Below the pieces are notes generated by a model. The model worked only from the letters and a program-made list of their open reading frames with translations, was not told the DNA's origin and ran no database searches. The position numbers and the translations under genes are program-made. DNA of 64,000 nucleotides from Streptomyces sp. 378 (GTDB taxonomy: Bacteria > Actinomycetota > Actinomycetes > Streptomycetales > Streptomycetaceae): positions 310,001 through 374,000 of the forward strand of contig NZ_JASKMS010000003.1 of assembly GCF_030124145.1 (NCBI RefSeq). The letters run 5' to 3'. Shown here piece by piece: positions 31,999-41,035 of this stretch (position 1 is its first letter; each line of letters begins with the position of its first letter).

Positions 31999-32820
31999 TC
32001 AGACGTCGAACGTGTAGTGCGGCGTGTGGTCCAGCAGATCCGCCGGACTCGTGTCGTGCCACGGCCGCATCGTCTCGTTCAGGTCGATCACGTTCGGCGT
32101 GCCCGCGGTGGGCAGATAGACCGAGCCGGGGTGCCGGCGCTGCCACTCGGCCCACAGCTTGTCTATGTAGGCGTGGTGCAGCCAGAACACCGGGTCGTTG
32201 GGGGAGACCCCGGTGGCCATCTGCCCGCCGACCCAGACATGGACGCGGTTGTGCAGATTGACGCCCCGCCACCCTTCGAGATGGTTGCGGAAGCCGTCCG
32301 AGCCGCTGTTCCAGGGCGCCATGTCGTACGTGGACATCGCCAGCACCGACTCGACGTCGGCCCGGGTCGGCAGCTCGCGCGTGCCGGAACCGAGCGCGCG
32401 CCGCAGGAACGTGCGGCCGTCGACCCGCACGGTGATCGGCCAGTTCCCGCTCGCCGCGGAGAACGGCCCGTCCGTCACCCGGCCGTCCCGTTCCCGCCCG
32501 GTGCCCCCGAGGAAGTCGGGCGCCCACAGCGAGGCGCGCGCGGTGCGGTCGACGGTCCAGTCCCAGTAGGGCAGCGTCACCGACGCGTCCACCGACTGCA
32601 GCGCCCGCTCGAACTCCAGGAGGAATCTTCGGTGCCAGGGCAGGAAGGACGGCGAGCGGTGCCCGGTCCGCTCACCGGTGTCGGTGTCGGAGACGATGAA
32701 CGCGTTGTGCGTCGTGACGAACGCGTCGTAGCGGCCGCTGCGCTTCAGCTCCAGCAGCGCGGCGACGAAACGCCGCTTCTCGTCGGCGGTCAGGGTGGAC
32801 TGGTTCTTGCGGACAGCCAT
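31999..32820 (-). CDS. melC2: Tyrosinase MelC2
   Basis: A 273-residue type-3 copper monooxygenase that oxidises tyrosine and other phenols to quinones for melanin. The CuA histidines are in the FVTTHNAFI, GHRSPSFLPWHRRFLLEFER stretch (His38, His54, His63) and the CuB ones in NLHNRVHVW and the DPVFWLHHAYIDK region. The length equals that of known Streptomyces MelC2. It has no signal peptide; export occurs as a complex with MelC1. It lies 32 bases downstream of melC1 in the classic melC operon. All ligands are present, so it should be functional. Confidence 0.97.
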   Translation of the reverse strand: MAVRKNQSTLTADEKRRFVAALLELKRSGRYDAFVTTHNAFIVSDTDTGERTGHRSPSFLPWHRRFLLEFERALQSVDASVTLPYWDWTVDRTARASLWAPDFLGGTGRERDGRVTDGPFSAASGNWPITVRVDGRTFLRRALGSGTRELPTRADVESVLAMSTYDMAPWNSGSDGFRNHLEGWRGVNLHNRVHVWVGGQMATGVSPNDPVFWLHHAYIDKLWAEWQRRHPGSVYLPTAGTPNVIDLNETMRPWHDTSPADLLDHTPHYTFDV

Positions 32821-32852
32821 GTGCGGGTGCTCCAGATGCCGTGCGTAGCGGG

Positions 32853-33215
32853 TCAGTTGGCGGGGAAGGGCAGCAGGGTCGCGCCCTGCAGCTCGTCCAC
32901 CGCGGCGCGGGCGGCGGCGCGCGGGGTGGCCACCGGGTCGTAGTGGCTGACGACGCTGATCCAGCTGCCGTCGGCGTTGCGCATCACGTGCAGCTCCACA
33001 CCGTCGACGAACACCGCGTATCCCGCGCCGTGATGGTGGTGACCGGGCCCGGCCGGCCGGCCCTGTATCCGGCGGCCCTTGTAGACCTCGTCGAAGGTCC
33101 CGGGGGAGTCGTGGTGTCCGGCGGCCGAGGCCGGGACGGCGGCTGACAACGCCCCGGCGCTCGCGGTGAGGACGGCCGCCGCGGTGAGCGCGCGGCGACG
33201 GCTGAGTTCCGGCAC
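32853..33215 (-). CDS. melC1: Tyrosinase cofactor/copper chaperone MelC1
   Basis: A 120-residue protein starting at a GTG five bases after AGGAGG. The N-terminus has a twin-arginine motif ([12 protein letters not shown]) and a hydrophobic stretch ending ASA, as expected for the Tat-exported partner that carries MelC2 out and inserts its copper. The mature part contains [20 protein letters not shown] and [18 protein letters not shown], the conserved MelC1 core with its metal-transfer histidines. First gene of melC1-melC2. Confidence 0.95.
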   Translation of the reverse strand: MPELSRRRALTAAAVLTASAGALSAAVPASAAGHHDSPGTFDEVYKGRRIQGRPAGPGHHHHGAGYAVFVDGVELHVMRNADGSWISVVSHYDPVATPRAAARAAVDELQGATLLPFPAN

Positions 33216-33561
33216 AGGGACCTCCTGTATCGATTCGGCTGATGACCCCGCATGCCTACCGGCCGGCCCGCTACCGGGAGAAATCCACGCGAGCCGGTTG
33301 GCTGCGATCAGGGCAATTCCCCTCACGCCGTGCAAGATTGAACGAAGATGATCTTGTCGTGGAAGGTCCGTACGCCGCGACGGAAGGGGAAATTCCACCC
33401 ACAGGGAGTGCCGCGCCGGATGTTCCTGCCGGTGCGCTCCACGACCCGTGGTGCACGTCACGCCGCAAAACTGGCGCGATTCGGCGGTCCGGTCGACGGT
33501 GCCCGCGTGCTGCTACTCTGCGTCGGCAATCGACAGCTCTCGGTCATTCTCAGGGGTGTGC
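33216..33561. other. Divergent promoter region (melC operon / FAD monooxygenase)
   Basis: About 345 bases with no protein-like frame. Contains an AT-richer patch near 33335-33360 (probable melC promoter side) and another near 33505-33550 just before the monooxygenase. I see no clear operator palindrome. Confidence 0.5.
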
Positions 33562-34785
33562 GTGAAGGTCGCCTGTGTCGGCGGCGGGCCCGCCGGTCTG
33601 TATCTCTCGATCCTGCTCAAGCGGCAGGACCCGTCCCACGACATCACCGTCCACGAACGTGACCCGGAGGGCTCGACCTACGGCTGGGGAGTGACGTACT
33701 GGCGCGAACTGCTCGACCGGCTCCACGAGCATGATCCCGAGTCGGCGCGCGTCCTGGACGCCGATTCCGTCCGCTGGAGCGACGGCGTCGCCCACGTCCG
33801 GGACCTGACGACCCGGCACCACGGCGACCAGGGCCACGGCATCGGCCGCCACCGGCTCCTGGAGATCCTCGCCGGCCGGGCGCGCGACCTCGGTGTCCGC
33901 CTGGAGTACGAACGCGAGATCACCGCCGGAGATCTGCCCTCCGACGCCGACCTGGTCGTGGCCGCCGACGGTGTCCGCAGCGCCCTGCGCACCCACCGCT
34001 CCGCGCACTTCGGCACCCGGCTCACGGCCGGGCGCAACCCGTACATCTGGCTCGGCACCACCAAGGTCTTCGACGCCTTCACCTTCGCCTTCGTGGAGAC
34101 CGGCCACGGCTGGATCTGGTTCTACGGCTACGGCTACGGGCCCGACCGCAGCACCTGCGTCGTCGAGTGCGCGCCCGAGACCCGGGCCGGGCTCGGACTC
34201 GACCGGGCGAGCGAGGCCGACGGGCGCGCCCTGCTGGAGCGGCTCTTCGCCGGTGTCCTCGACGGCCACCCCCTGCTGGGCCGCCCCGGCGGCACCCCGT
34301 GGCAGACCTTCCGCACCCTCACGAACGACACCTGGCGGCACGGCAACCTCGTCCTGCTCGGCGACGCCGCCCACACCACCCACTACTCCATCGGCGCCGG
34401 CACCACCCTCGCCCTGGAGGACGCCATCGCCCTGGCCACCGCGCTGCGCGAACACGCGGATCTTCCGCAGGCCCTCGCCCGCTACGAGCGGGAGCGCAAG
34501 GCGGCCCTCCTGCCCGTGCAGAGCGCGGCCCGCTACAGCGCCCAGTGGTACGAGAACCTGCCGCGCTACATGGACCTGCCCCCGGAGCGCATGTTCGCCC
34601 TGCTCGGTCAGCGGCACTCGCCCCTGCTGCCCCATGTCCCACCCCGGCTGTACTACCGGCTCGACCGCGCGGCGGGACGGCTGGAGCCGCTGCGCCGGTT
34701 CAAGCGCTGGCTCGGTCCGAAGGTCGCGCGGACGGTGCACGCGCGGGCGCTGTCTTCCCGGGAGCGGCCCATGAGCCCTGGGTGA
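33562..34785 (+). CDS. FAD-dependent aromatic monooxygenase (salicylyl-CoA 5-hydroxylase / VioD-like)
   Basis: A 407-residue flavoprotein hydroxylase. The dinucleotide-binding motif GGGPAGLYLSILLKRQ is at the very N-terminus. DLVVAADGVRSALR gives the DG motif, and LLGDAAHTTHYSIGAGTTLA the GD motif that contacts the FAD ribityl chain. The GWGVTYWRELLDRL region resembles the group containing SdgC (salicylyl-CoA 5-hydroxylase) and the violacein enzyme VioD, so an aromatic, perhaps CoA-bound, substrate is likely. The start is a GTG at 33562 after AGGGG. It is divergent from melC; a link to melanin or phenol metabolism is possible but only positional. Confidence 0.82.
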   Translation: MKVACVGGGPAGLYLSILLKRQDPSHDITVHERDPEGSTYGWGVTYWRELLDRLHEHDPESARVLDADSVRWSDGVAHVRDLTTRHHGDQGHGIGRHRLLEILAGRARDLGVRLEYEREITAGDLPSDADLVVAADGVRSALRTHRSAHFGTRLTAGRNPYIWLGTTKVFDAFTFAFVETGHGWIWFYGYGYGPDRSTCVVECAPETRAGLGLDRASEADGRALLERLFAGVLDGHPLLGRPGGTPWQTFRTLTNDTWRHGNLVLLGDAAHTTHYSIGAGTTLALEDAIALATALREHADLPQALARYERERKAALLPVQSAARYSAQWYENLPRYMDLPPERMFALLGQRHSPLLPHVPPRLYYRLDRAAGRLEPLRRFKRWLGPKVARTVHARALSSRERPMSPG

Positions 34786-34917
34786 GTCGCTGTTTCACCC
34801 GCCAGGAACTCGGCCCGCACCCGGTCCGCACATGGCGGTCAGCCGGTGTGCGCGGGGCGCCGACCCGCTGCCGCGGATCCGTTCGTACCCCTGCCCGGCG
34901 GGCCGGGCGACACCCCG

Positions 34918-35146
34918 CACGCCAAACGGGCCGTCGCCATCCTGCTCGGCCCGGGTGTGAGGTCCGGCATCGCGCGCGGCGCCGAACCGGGAGGCGAGCA
35001 CCGCCCGACATGCTGGTGGACCGGTACGCCCCGACCACGCCAACGGGCCGTCGCAGCCTGCTCGGCTGGGCGGCGTGAGATACCGCATCGCGCGTCGGCG
35101 AGCCGGGGGGTGAGCACCGCCCGCTGGTGGACCGGTACGCCCCGAC
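34918..35146. repeat. Two abutting imperfect direct repeats of about 115 bases
   Basis: Copy A (34918-35035) and copy B (35036-35146) both run from CACGCCAA-CGGGCCGTCGC through a region with GCATCGCGCG to TGGTGGACCGGTACGCCCCG. They differ by small indels and scattered substitutions. They fill most of the 380-base gap between the FAD monooxygenase and the FAD oxidase (34786-35167), which holds no supported gene. The duplication is old enough to have diverged. Confidence 0.75.
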
Positions 35147-35167
35147 CGGGCAGGCGCACACCACGCC

Positions 35168-36892
35168 CTAGTCGAACAGCCGGTCCAGGAAGGCGTTGCC
35201 GTACACCCGGTGTGGGTCGAGCCGGTCCAGCACCGCGTCCGCCTCCGCCCACGCGGCGTGGCCGACCGCCGCCGGAACGACGTCGCCCAGCACCTCCTCG
35301 TCGCTCCACACCGTGTCGTCCGTGTACGCCCAGCCCTTGGACCACTCCACCCGGGTGCGTGCGAACCCGCCGTCGAAGGCGCGCAGCAGGAACCGCTCGA
35401 TCTCGCGCAGGAACGCCTCCGCGTCCGGCGTGCCCGGCAGCGTCAGGACGTCCAGCCATACGGCCGTGTCCCACTCGGGGTGGTCCTCGGGCGGCCGGAG
35501 GGCCGACAGCAGCGGCGGACGGGCCCCGGCCACCCCCGTGTCGCCCGGGTCGTCCAGTCCGGTCACCCGGATCTCCACGGAGCCGTTCACCGGGAAGCTG
35601 CCCCGGGCGGAGTAGGCCGTCAGCCGCTCGCGGTAGAACGCCGCGAACGCGGAGACCACCCGCTGCACCCGGTCCCGCGAGGTGAGGACCGCGTAGCCGT
35701 TGGCGTGCACGCGCAGTGTGGTCGGCTTCAGATAGAGCAGCGTGTTCTTGGACGGCCCCCAGAGGTCGGCGGACAGCGTGGTCACCAGCCCGAGCGCGGC
35801 GGCCTCGTACTGTGCCGTGCCGAGCACCGGAGCCAGGTACCAGGCGGACTCCGACGTCATCCGGCCGACCAGCGCCGCCACCGGCTCCGGGATGTTGTCC
35901 GAGAAGGGGTAGTTGTACGGCCGGGTCACCTTCCGCGAGGTCAGTGGCCGGACCGGGGAGACGCTCCACACCTTCAGCCAGGGGTGCTCGGTGAAGGCGA
36001 ACCAGATCGCCTCGACCCGGCCCGCCTCGTCCAGGAAGCTCGCGAAGGTCCGCCCGTCGTCCGAACCGGGCGCGGCGAACAGTTCCCCGGCCGGGATGTC
36101 CGTACGGCTCACGCACCTGAGGTGTGTGTTCGCGCCCACCCGCAGCACCACCTCGGTCACCAGGGACCGCCCGAGATGGGCCAGCAGCGCGGCACAGTCG
36201 GCCTCGTCGCGGTGGAACGTGCGCAGCACGTACGCGCCGGCCCGCGGGTCCCACACGACCGCCGTCAGCGAAAGAACCAGGTTGCTGAGTGAGCCGTACG
36301 TGTGCCCGGGCCGCCGCCGCTCGCCGCGCGCGGGTACGGCGGTGCCGTGCGCGTCGACGGCGAGGGCACCGCCCAGGGTGAGTACGCCGGGAGCGGGGGT
36401 GGCCGTGACGCCGAGGCCGTGCTCCTCCAGGAAGGTCAGCAGCGCCTCCAGGGTCACACCGGTGCCCGCGCGCACGGCGGTGGGGGAGTCCAGGGCCAGG
36501 CCGGTGAGATGGGGTGCGGTGTCGACGAGGAGGACCGGCGCCCCGGACGGCGTCCCCTCGGTGACCGTCAGGGGCGACCAGCCGTGCGAGGCGCCCCGGG
36601 CGCGTACCCGCCAACCGTGCCCCCACGCCCAGTTGACGACGGCGACCACCTGGTCCGGGCCGTCCGGCGCGCAGGCCCACAGGCCGTCGGCGGTGATCTC
36701 GCCGACCCAGTTCCGGTAGGCCGAGTGGTACAGCGCGACGTCGGCGGGGAAGTCCGGCAACTCGGCGGCGGCGACCGCCGGATCCGCGGGCAGACCGGGC
36801 ACGACGGCCAGGGCGGCGGCGGTGAGGAGAAACCCCCGGCGGGTCCAGGGCGACGCGTCCGAAGGGTGGTTGTTCGCTGAACCAGTGGTCAC
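35168..36892 (-). CDS. Tat-exported covalent-FAD oxidase, type II cholesterol oxidase-like
   Basis: A 574-residue secreted flavoprotein. The twin-arginine signal (SPWTRRGFLLTAAALAVVPG) implies folding with cofactor before export. The PCMH/VAO-type FAD domain includes VRARGASHGWSPL, whose His is the residue that links covalently to FAD in Brevibacterium type II cholesterol oxidase, and TLGGALAVDAHGT. The C-terminal half is the matching substrate-binding domain (ARPPLLSALRPPEDHPEWDT). It would oxidise a sterol or another bulky alcohol, making hydrogen peroxide. The start is a GTG at 36892; the frame opens further upstream without signal-like sequence. It is divergent from an aldo/keto reductase across a palindrome. 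Confidence 0.82.
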   Translation of the reverse strand: MTTGSANNHPSDASPWTRRGFLLTAAALAVVPGLPADPAVAAAELPDFPADVALYHSAYRNWVGEITADGLWACAPDGPDQVVAVVNWAWGHGWRVRARGASHGWSPLTVTEGTPSGAPVLLVDTAPHLTGLALDSPTAVRAGTGVTLEALLTFLEEHGLGVTATPAPGVLTLGGALAVDAHGTAVPARGERRRPGHTYGSLSNLVLSLTAVVWDPRAGAYVLRTFHRDEADCAALLAHLGRSLVTEVVLRVGANTHLRCVSRTDIPAGELFAAPGSDDGRTFASFLDEAGRVEAIWFAFTEHPWLKVWSVSPVRPLTSRKVTRPYNYPFSDNIPEPVAALVGRMTSESAWYLAPVLGTAQYEAAALGLVTTLSADLWGPSKNTLLYLKPTTLRVHANGYAVLTSRDRVQRVVSAFAAFYRERLTAYSARGSFPVNGSVEIRVTGLDDPGDTGVAGARPPLLSALRPPEDHPEWDTAVWLDVLTLPGTPDAEAFLREIERFLLRAFDGGFARTRVEWSKGWAYTDDTVWSDEEVLGDVVPAAVGHAAWAEADAVLDRLDPHRVYGNAFLDRLFD

Positions 36893-36940
36893 GGCAAGCA
36901 CGCTAGAGGCCGGTTGACACGTGACGCGTCCCTGTCGCAT

Positions 36941-36964
36941 CTATTCACTCGTGTGAGTGAATAG
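36941..36964. promoter_or_regulatory. Perfect palindrome between divergent genes (operator candidate)
   Basis: CTATTCACTC and its exact complement flank a four-base GTGT loop. It lies 49 bases before the oxidase start and 67 before the aldo/keto reductase start. Its composition is AT-rich against a GC-rich background. It could be the site of a dimeric repressor acting on both genes; no regulator gene is adjacent. Confidence 0.55.
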
Positions 36965-37030
36965 AGCCGGGTGGGCAGGCCGGAGCGATCTGTTCCGCGC
37001 AGTGCCCCGGCGGATGACAGACTGACGCCC

Positions 37031-38014
37031 ATGGACGAGCGCACATTCGACAGATCGGGTCAGCACGCTTCCGTCGTCGGTCTCGGCACCTGGCAGCTGG
37101 GTGCCGACTGGGGAGACGTCGACGACAAGGAAGCCCTCTCGGTACTGGAGGCGGCGGCAGAGGCCGGGGTCACCTTCTTCGACACCGCCGACGTGTACGG
37201 CGACGGCCGCAGCGAGCAGACCATCGCCGCGTTCCTCAGCGGCCGCCCGGACCTGCACGTCATGGTCGCCACGAAGATGGGCCGCCGGGTCGACCAGATT
37301 CCCGGGAACTACGTGCTCGACAACTTCCGCGCCTGGAACGACCGCTCCCGGCGCAACCTCGGCGTCGACCGCATCGACCTGGTGCAACTGCACTGCCCGC
37401 CGACGCCCGTCTACTCCACGGACGAGGTGTTCGACGCCCTCGACACCCTGGTGGAGGAAGAGCGCGTCGCCGCGTACGGCGTCAGCGTCGAGACCTGCCA
37501 GGAGGCGCTGACCGCGATCGCGCGGCCGAACGTGGCGAGTGTGCAGATCATCCTCAACCCGTTCCGCATGAAGCCCCTGCGCCACGTGCTCCCGGCCGCC
37601 CGTGAGGCGGGCGTCGGCATCATCGCCCGGGTCCCGCTCGCCTCCGGCCTGCTGTCGGGCAAGTACACCCGGGACACCGTCTTCCCGGAGAACGACCACC
37701 GCACCTACAACCGGCACGGCGAGTCCTTCGACGTGGGCGAGACCTTCTCCGGCGTCGACTACGCCACCGGTGTGGAGGCGGCCGCCGAGTTCGCGGCGCT
37801 CGCCCCCGAGAGATACACCCCCGCCCAGCTGGCCCTGCGCTGGATCGTCGAGCAGCCCGGCGTCACGACGGTGATCCCGGGCGCGCGTTCACCCGAGCAG
37901 GCACGGGCCAACGCGGCCGCCGCCCGTCTCCCGGAACTGCCCGGCGAGACACAGGCGGCGATCCGCGACCTGTACGACCGGCGGATCAAGGACCAGGTCG
38001 AAGGCCGCTGGTAG
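37031..38014 (+). CDS. Aldo/keto reductase
   Basis: A 327-residue NADPH-dependent reductase with the complete tetrad: Asp/Tyr in FFDTADVYGDGRSEQT, Lys in MVATKMGRRVD, His in LVQLHCPPTP. The C-terminal cofactor site is in VTTVIPGARSPEQARANAAA. It belongs to the large YajO/Tas-like group that includes plant KAb-like proteins. The substrate is not deducible. It is divergent from the covalent-FAD oxidase, so it could reduce that enzyme's carbonyl product, but this is only positional. Confidence 0.85.
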   Translation: MDERTFDRSGQHASVVGLGTWQLGADWGDVDDKEALSVLEAAAEAGVTFFDTADVYGDGRSEQTIAAFLSGRPDLHVMVATKMGRRVDQIPGNYVLDNFRAWNDRSRRNLGVDRIDLVQLHCPPTPVYSTDEVFDALDTLVEEERVAAYGVSVETCQEALTAIARPNVASVQIILNPFRMKPLRHVLPAAREAGVGIIARVPLASGLLSGKYTRDTVFPENDHRTYNRHGESFDVGETFSGVDYATGVEAAAEFAALAPERYTPAQLALRWIVEQPGVTTVIPGARSPEQARANAAAARLPELPGETQAAIRDLYDRRIKDQVEGRW

Positions 38015-38028
38015 GAAGCGGTCCCGGC

Positions 38029-38376
38029 TCACGGCTCCAGGAGCAGCTGCCTCTCCTGCTCCTGGTCGCCGGAGGCGGCGCCGTCGTCGCGTGCCGTGAA
38101 TGCGGCGGTGAGGGTGTCGCTCGCCCGCCGCACGGCCTCCGGGCTGCCCTGCACGGTGACGGTCACCGGCGCCGACAGCCGGTCGGCCCCCTGACCGTCG
38201 CCGTCGCCGGGACCCGCCTGCGCCTCACCGCCGAAGGTCGCCGTGTGCACCGTCGCCTTCTCGTCGGCTGGACGCTCGTCCGGCGCCCCGAACGTGCCTT
38301 CCAGGGCGCGGACGACCGCCCGCGCGTCGTCGGCGCCTCCGCCGCTGAGCGTCACGGTGAGCTGCGTACCGGACAT
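38029..38376 (-). CDS. Small hypothetical protein (115 aa)
   Basis: AGGAGG before the ATG and consistent codon bias support a real gene. The 115-residue acidic product has an N-terminal strand-helix (QLTVTLSGGGADDARAVVRA) and a second similar unit (APVTVTVQGSPEAVRRASDT), suggesting a duplicated small alpha/beta fold like an ACT or ferredoxin half. A charged tail QEQERQLLLEP follows. Family not recognised. It is convergent with the aldo/keto reductase, 14 bases between stops. Confidence 0.6.
   Translation of the reverse strand: MSGTQLTVTLSGGGADDARAVVRALEGTFGAPDERPADEKATVHTATFGGEAQAGPGDGDGQGADRLSAPVTVTVQGSPEAVRRASDTLTAAFTARDDGAASGDQEQERQLLLEP
38037..38065. terminator. Hairpin overlapping the 3' end of the small hypothetical gene
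   Basis: CCAGGAGCAG (38037-38046) and CTGCTCCTGG (38056-38065) pair perfectly around nine bases. It lies 23 bases after the aldo/keto reductase stop, inside the last codons of the converging gene. It may end transcription of the reductase. Confidence 0.45.
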
Positions 38377-38524
38377 GCGTCCACGACCTCCTAGAACTCT
38401 GCGACATTCGCGCCGTCCGTGTAACCGTCCCCTGATCGCTCAAACCGTCGCGGAGCCCGGGAAGAGGAGTCGTTACGGGGAACCCGGGAAAGAGGAGGGC
38501 TCACGGCTCACACCGGGAGGAACA

Positions 38525-39022
38525 GTGGCGGACGCGTCAGAGGGCGGGATCATGCGCCGGGGGCGCAACGAGACGGAGGAGGAGAGAGCGGACCGGATGT
38601 GGGTGGAGCTCATCCAGGAGGTCCGCGTGGCACAGATGGGTGTGCAGATCCTGTTCGGCTTCCTGCTCACCGTGGTGTTCACCGAGAAGTACGACGACCT
38701 CTCCGGCACCGACCAGACCATCTACCTCGTGACGGTCGTGCTGGGCGCCTGCGCGACCGGAGCCCTCATAGGCCCGGTGTCCCTGCACCGTCTCGTCTCC
38801 GGCCGGCGCGTCAAGCCCCAGGCGGTGCGGCTGGCCTCCCGGCTCACCCTCCTCGGCCTCGTACTGCTGCTCGCCACGACGACCGCCTCACTGCTGCTCA
38901 TCCTGCGCGTGGCGACGCACGACGGGTTCGTGCCCTACCTGGTCGCCGGCGTGGTCGGCTGGTACCTGCTGTGCTGGTTCGTCCTGCCGCTGTGGACCCG
39001 GCACCGGTACACGTCGAAGTGA
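38525..39022 (+). CDS. DUF6328-type four-helix membrane protein
   Basis: A 165-residue protein: charged N-terminus (about 1-40, GRNETEEERADRMWVELIQE, then VRVAQMGVQILFGFLL entering the first helix) and four transmembrane helices ending in VVGWYLLCWFVLPLWTRHR. The RVAQMGVQILFGFLLTVVF segment is the family signature. Function unknown. A GTG start after GGGAGG. The 39023-39193 stretch after it holds no gene. Confidence 0.75.
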   Translation: MADASEGGIMRRGRNETEEERADRMWVELIQEVRVAQMGVQILFGFLLTVVFTEKYDDLSGTDQTIYLVTVVLGACATGALIGPVSLHRLVSGRRVKPQAVRLASRLTLLGLVLLLATTTASLLLILRVATHDGFVPYLVAGVVGWYLLCWFVLPLWTRHRYTSK

Positions 39023-39193
39023 GCGCGCCTTCGCCAGGTGCCGTTCGTGCGCCCGGCCGAGCCGCAGCACGGACGCGGTCGCCCCGCCCAGCGCGCAGAA
39101 AGTGGCGCGAGGCCGCCGCCCAGCGCAGACGCACCAGCAGCTCGCGCACCAGCACGGCAGGCACGAAGCCCCCGCCTCCTCGTACCGGCCGCG

Positions 39194-39619
39194 TCAACTC
39201 CCGGCGATGACGTCGGCCAGGAAGTCGTCGACACGGACCTCCTCGCAGCCCTGCGGGACCACGTCGTAGGTCTCGCGCAGGAAGGCCGCGAAACCCGGTG
39301 CCCATGCGAACACCACCGCGTGGTGCCGGCCGCCGTCGGGGCGGGCGTCGCCGAGGAACTCCATGCGCAGCTCCCGCCACATGCCCCGCGTCTCCGGACG
39401 CATCCGCACGTCGCCCACCCCGACCGGACGCCGCAGCGCGTCCCCGAGCATCTCCCGGTCCAGTTGCCACCGGGCGAGAACGCGGCCGTCATGGCTGAAG
39501 ACCACGGTGACGGCGAACGGGTCCGCGGCGTCGTAGCTCAGGTGGGCGAGCACGGAGAAACGGTCCGTGTCGCCCGCCTGGAGCTGCACCACCAGGGTCT
39601 TGTGGACGAACGAGTTCAC
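39194..39619 (-). CDS. SsgA-like protein (SALP) of sporulation/cell division
   Basis: A 141-residue member of the actinomycete SsgA/B family, which positions cell division and peptidoglycan remodelling during sporulation. Recognisable features are LSYDAADPFAVTVVFSHDG, VLARWQLDREMLGDALRRPVG (split by the strand turn), the MRPET and MEFLGDARPDGG loops, and AAFLRETYDVVP. The GTG start sits seven bases after GGAGG; the frame upstream is not protein-like. Which paralogue (SsgC-G) cannot be told from sequence alone; it is not the highly conserved SsgB. Confidence 0.88.
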   Translation of the reverse strand: MNSFVHKTLVVQLQAGDTDRFSVLAHLSYDAADPFAVTVVFSHDGRVLARWQLDREMLGDALRRPVGVGDVRMRPETRGMWRELRMEFLGDARPDGGRHHAVVFAWAPGFAAFLRETYDVVPQGCEEVRVDDFLADVIAGS

Positions 39620-39682
39620 GAGGAGGCCTCCGGGAAGAACCGACGTAGACACCCTCTAGTACCCCCGATCCGGCCGGAATGC

Positions 39683-40723
39683 TCAGCCGACCGGGTGATT
39701 CCCGCGAGCGCCCCGCAGCGACTCGATACATACGGAGACGGCCCGCTGGAGTTCCTCCAGGCGCTGCACCATGTCGTCCTCGTAGAACTCCCCGGCGTCG
39801 TCGAAGGTCAGCTCCTCGAACACCTTGGTCGCCTTCTGCAGGCTGCTGTAGAACTTCGTGCGCCGCTCCCGCACCCGCAGCCCCGGGTCGGCCTCCACGA
39901 CCTCGACGACGCGGGACTTCATCGTGTCGTACGCCTCCGCCGCCCACTCGCCGGCGTCCTCGTCCTCGTCCAGCTCGTCGAGGAGCGACAGGTGCCGCTC
40001 GGCCTCCTGGCGCAGGTCGGCGGGCGCGTCGACGGTCTGCCCGGCGGGCGTCTTGATCTGGCCCGACTCGACGATCTGGCGCACGTACCCGATCCGGTCG
40101 GCGGCCCTGCTCTCGCCGGCGACGGCCTTCTTCAACTCATCGGTGCGCACCACGTCACGGGCCAGCTCCGACTGGAGGCCGGGGTCCTCGCGCACGCGGT
40201 CCAGCAGGGCCTGGCGGGCCGCGCGGGCGGTGGCGGGGTCGGCGAGAATCGCGGCGCGCAGGGCGGTGGGGTTCTCCGCCACTTCCAGGGCCTTCGTGGG
40301 CCGGATGCCCTCGGCCTCGGCGGCCTCCGAGATGGCGGTGCCGCGTTCGGAGGCCGCGCTGCTGCGGGAGACGTAGTAGCTCAGCCACACGTCCGCGTCC
40401 GGCAGGTCCACCTCCTGGCCCGGTGCCAGCGCCTCGAAGTGCGGGACCATCCCGTCGTCGGCCGCCCGGTCCCATGCCTTGTAGTAGCGCATGACCCGCT
40501 CCGGGGAGCAGCCGGCGAGTTCCGCGAACTCCTTCGCGGACACCTTCGACGTCTCGTCCGCGCCCTGACCGCCGGGGCGCACGCTGCGCGCCACCTTCAG
40601 ACCGAAGGCCCACCCTCCGGTCCGGGCATACGCCCCGAACTCCCGCGCGTCCCGCGCGACCGGGTCGCAGACGGGCTCCGGGGCAGCGGGGGACGTCTCG
40701 GGCGGGGTGATGGCTACGGTCAC
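39683..40723 (-). CDS. Hypothetical protein with HTH-like segment
   Basis: A 346-residue soluble, acidic, mostly helical protein. An HTH-like segment near residues 60-85 (KVSAKEFAELAGCSPERVMR, then YYKAWDRA) resembles ParB-like or phage-type DNA-binding helices. A region rich in Ala/Arg/Glu follows (ALRAAILADPATARAARQAL), and the C-terminal helices could form a coiled coil. No catalytic motif is visible. A GTG start behind AGGAGAG gives confidence that it is expressed. Related proteins are common in Streptomyces without known function. Confidence 0.65.
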   Translation of the reverse strand: MTVAITPPETSPAAPEPVCDPVARDAREFGAYARTGGWAFGLKVARSVRPGGQGADETSKVSAKEFAELAGCSPERVMRYYKAWDRAADDGMVPHFEALAPGQEVDLPDADVWLSYYVSRSSAASERGTAISEAAEAEGIRPTKALEVAENPTALRAAILADPATARAARQALLDRVREDPGLQSELARDVVRTDELKKAVAGESRAADRIGYVRQIVESGQIKTPAGQTVDAPADLRQEAERHLSLLDELDEDEDAGEWAAEAYDTMKSRVVEVVEADPGLRVRERRTKFYSSLQKATKVFEELTFDDAGEFYEDDMVQRLEELQRAVSVCIESLRGARGNHPVG

Positions 40724-41035
40724 GGACGACTCTCCTGGGGTGGGGCAGGTCGGACTGCACGAGGTGCGGGCGGAAGCCTAGCGGCACCCGCTGACCTCGC
40801 CGTTCACCCCCGCGCGGCCCGGCCGAAAACCGCTGTCCCGGCCGGGCCCCGGTGCGCGAGGATGCCCGGCACGGTGCGACACTGCTCGTCCGGCGTCTGC
40901 TGTTGCCCCTTCTCCTGGCCGGGTGCCCACCCACTACCGAGGAGGCCCGGCGGATGAGCGCGCCCGTGAAGAAGAGCCCCCCGGGGCGGAGGGCTCTACT
41001 GGTCGAACAGGTCGTGGAGGCCCCGGCCGGGTACG
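40724..41035. other. Intergenic region between hypothetical gene and F420 oxidoreductase
   Basis: About 310 bases. A plus-strand frame reads LLLPLLLAGCPPTTEEARR, lipobox-like, but it lacks a signal N-terminus and runs into the neighbouring gene, so I do not call it. A terminator hairpin lies at 40973-40997. Confidence 0.45.
40973..40997 (-). terminator. Hairpin terminator of the F420 oxidoreductase gene
   Basis: AGAGCCC and GGGCTCT pair around a GC-rich loop that can extend the stem. It lies 39-63 bases after the stop of the minus-strand oxidoreductase. Confidence 0.55.
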
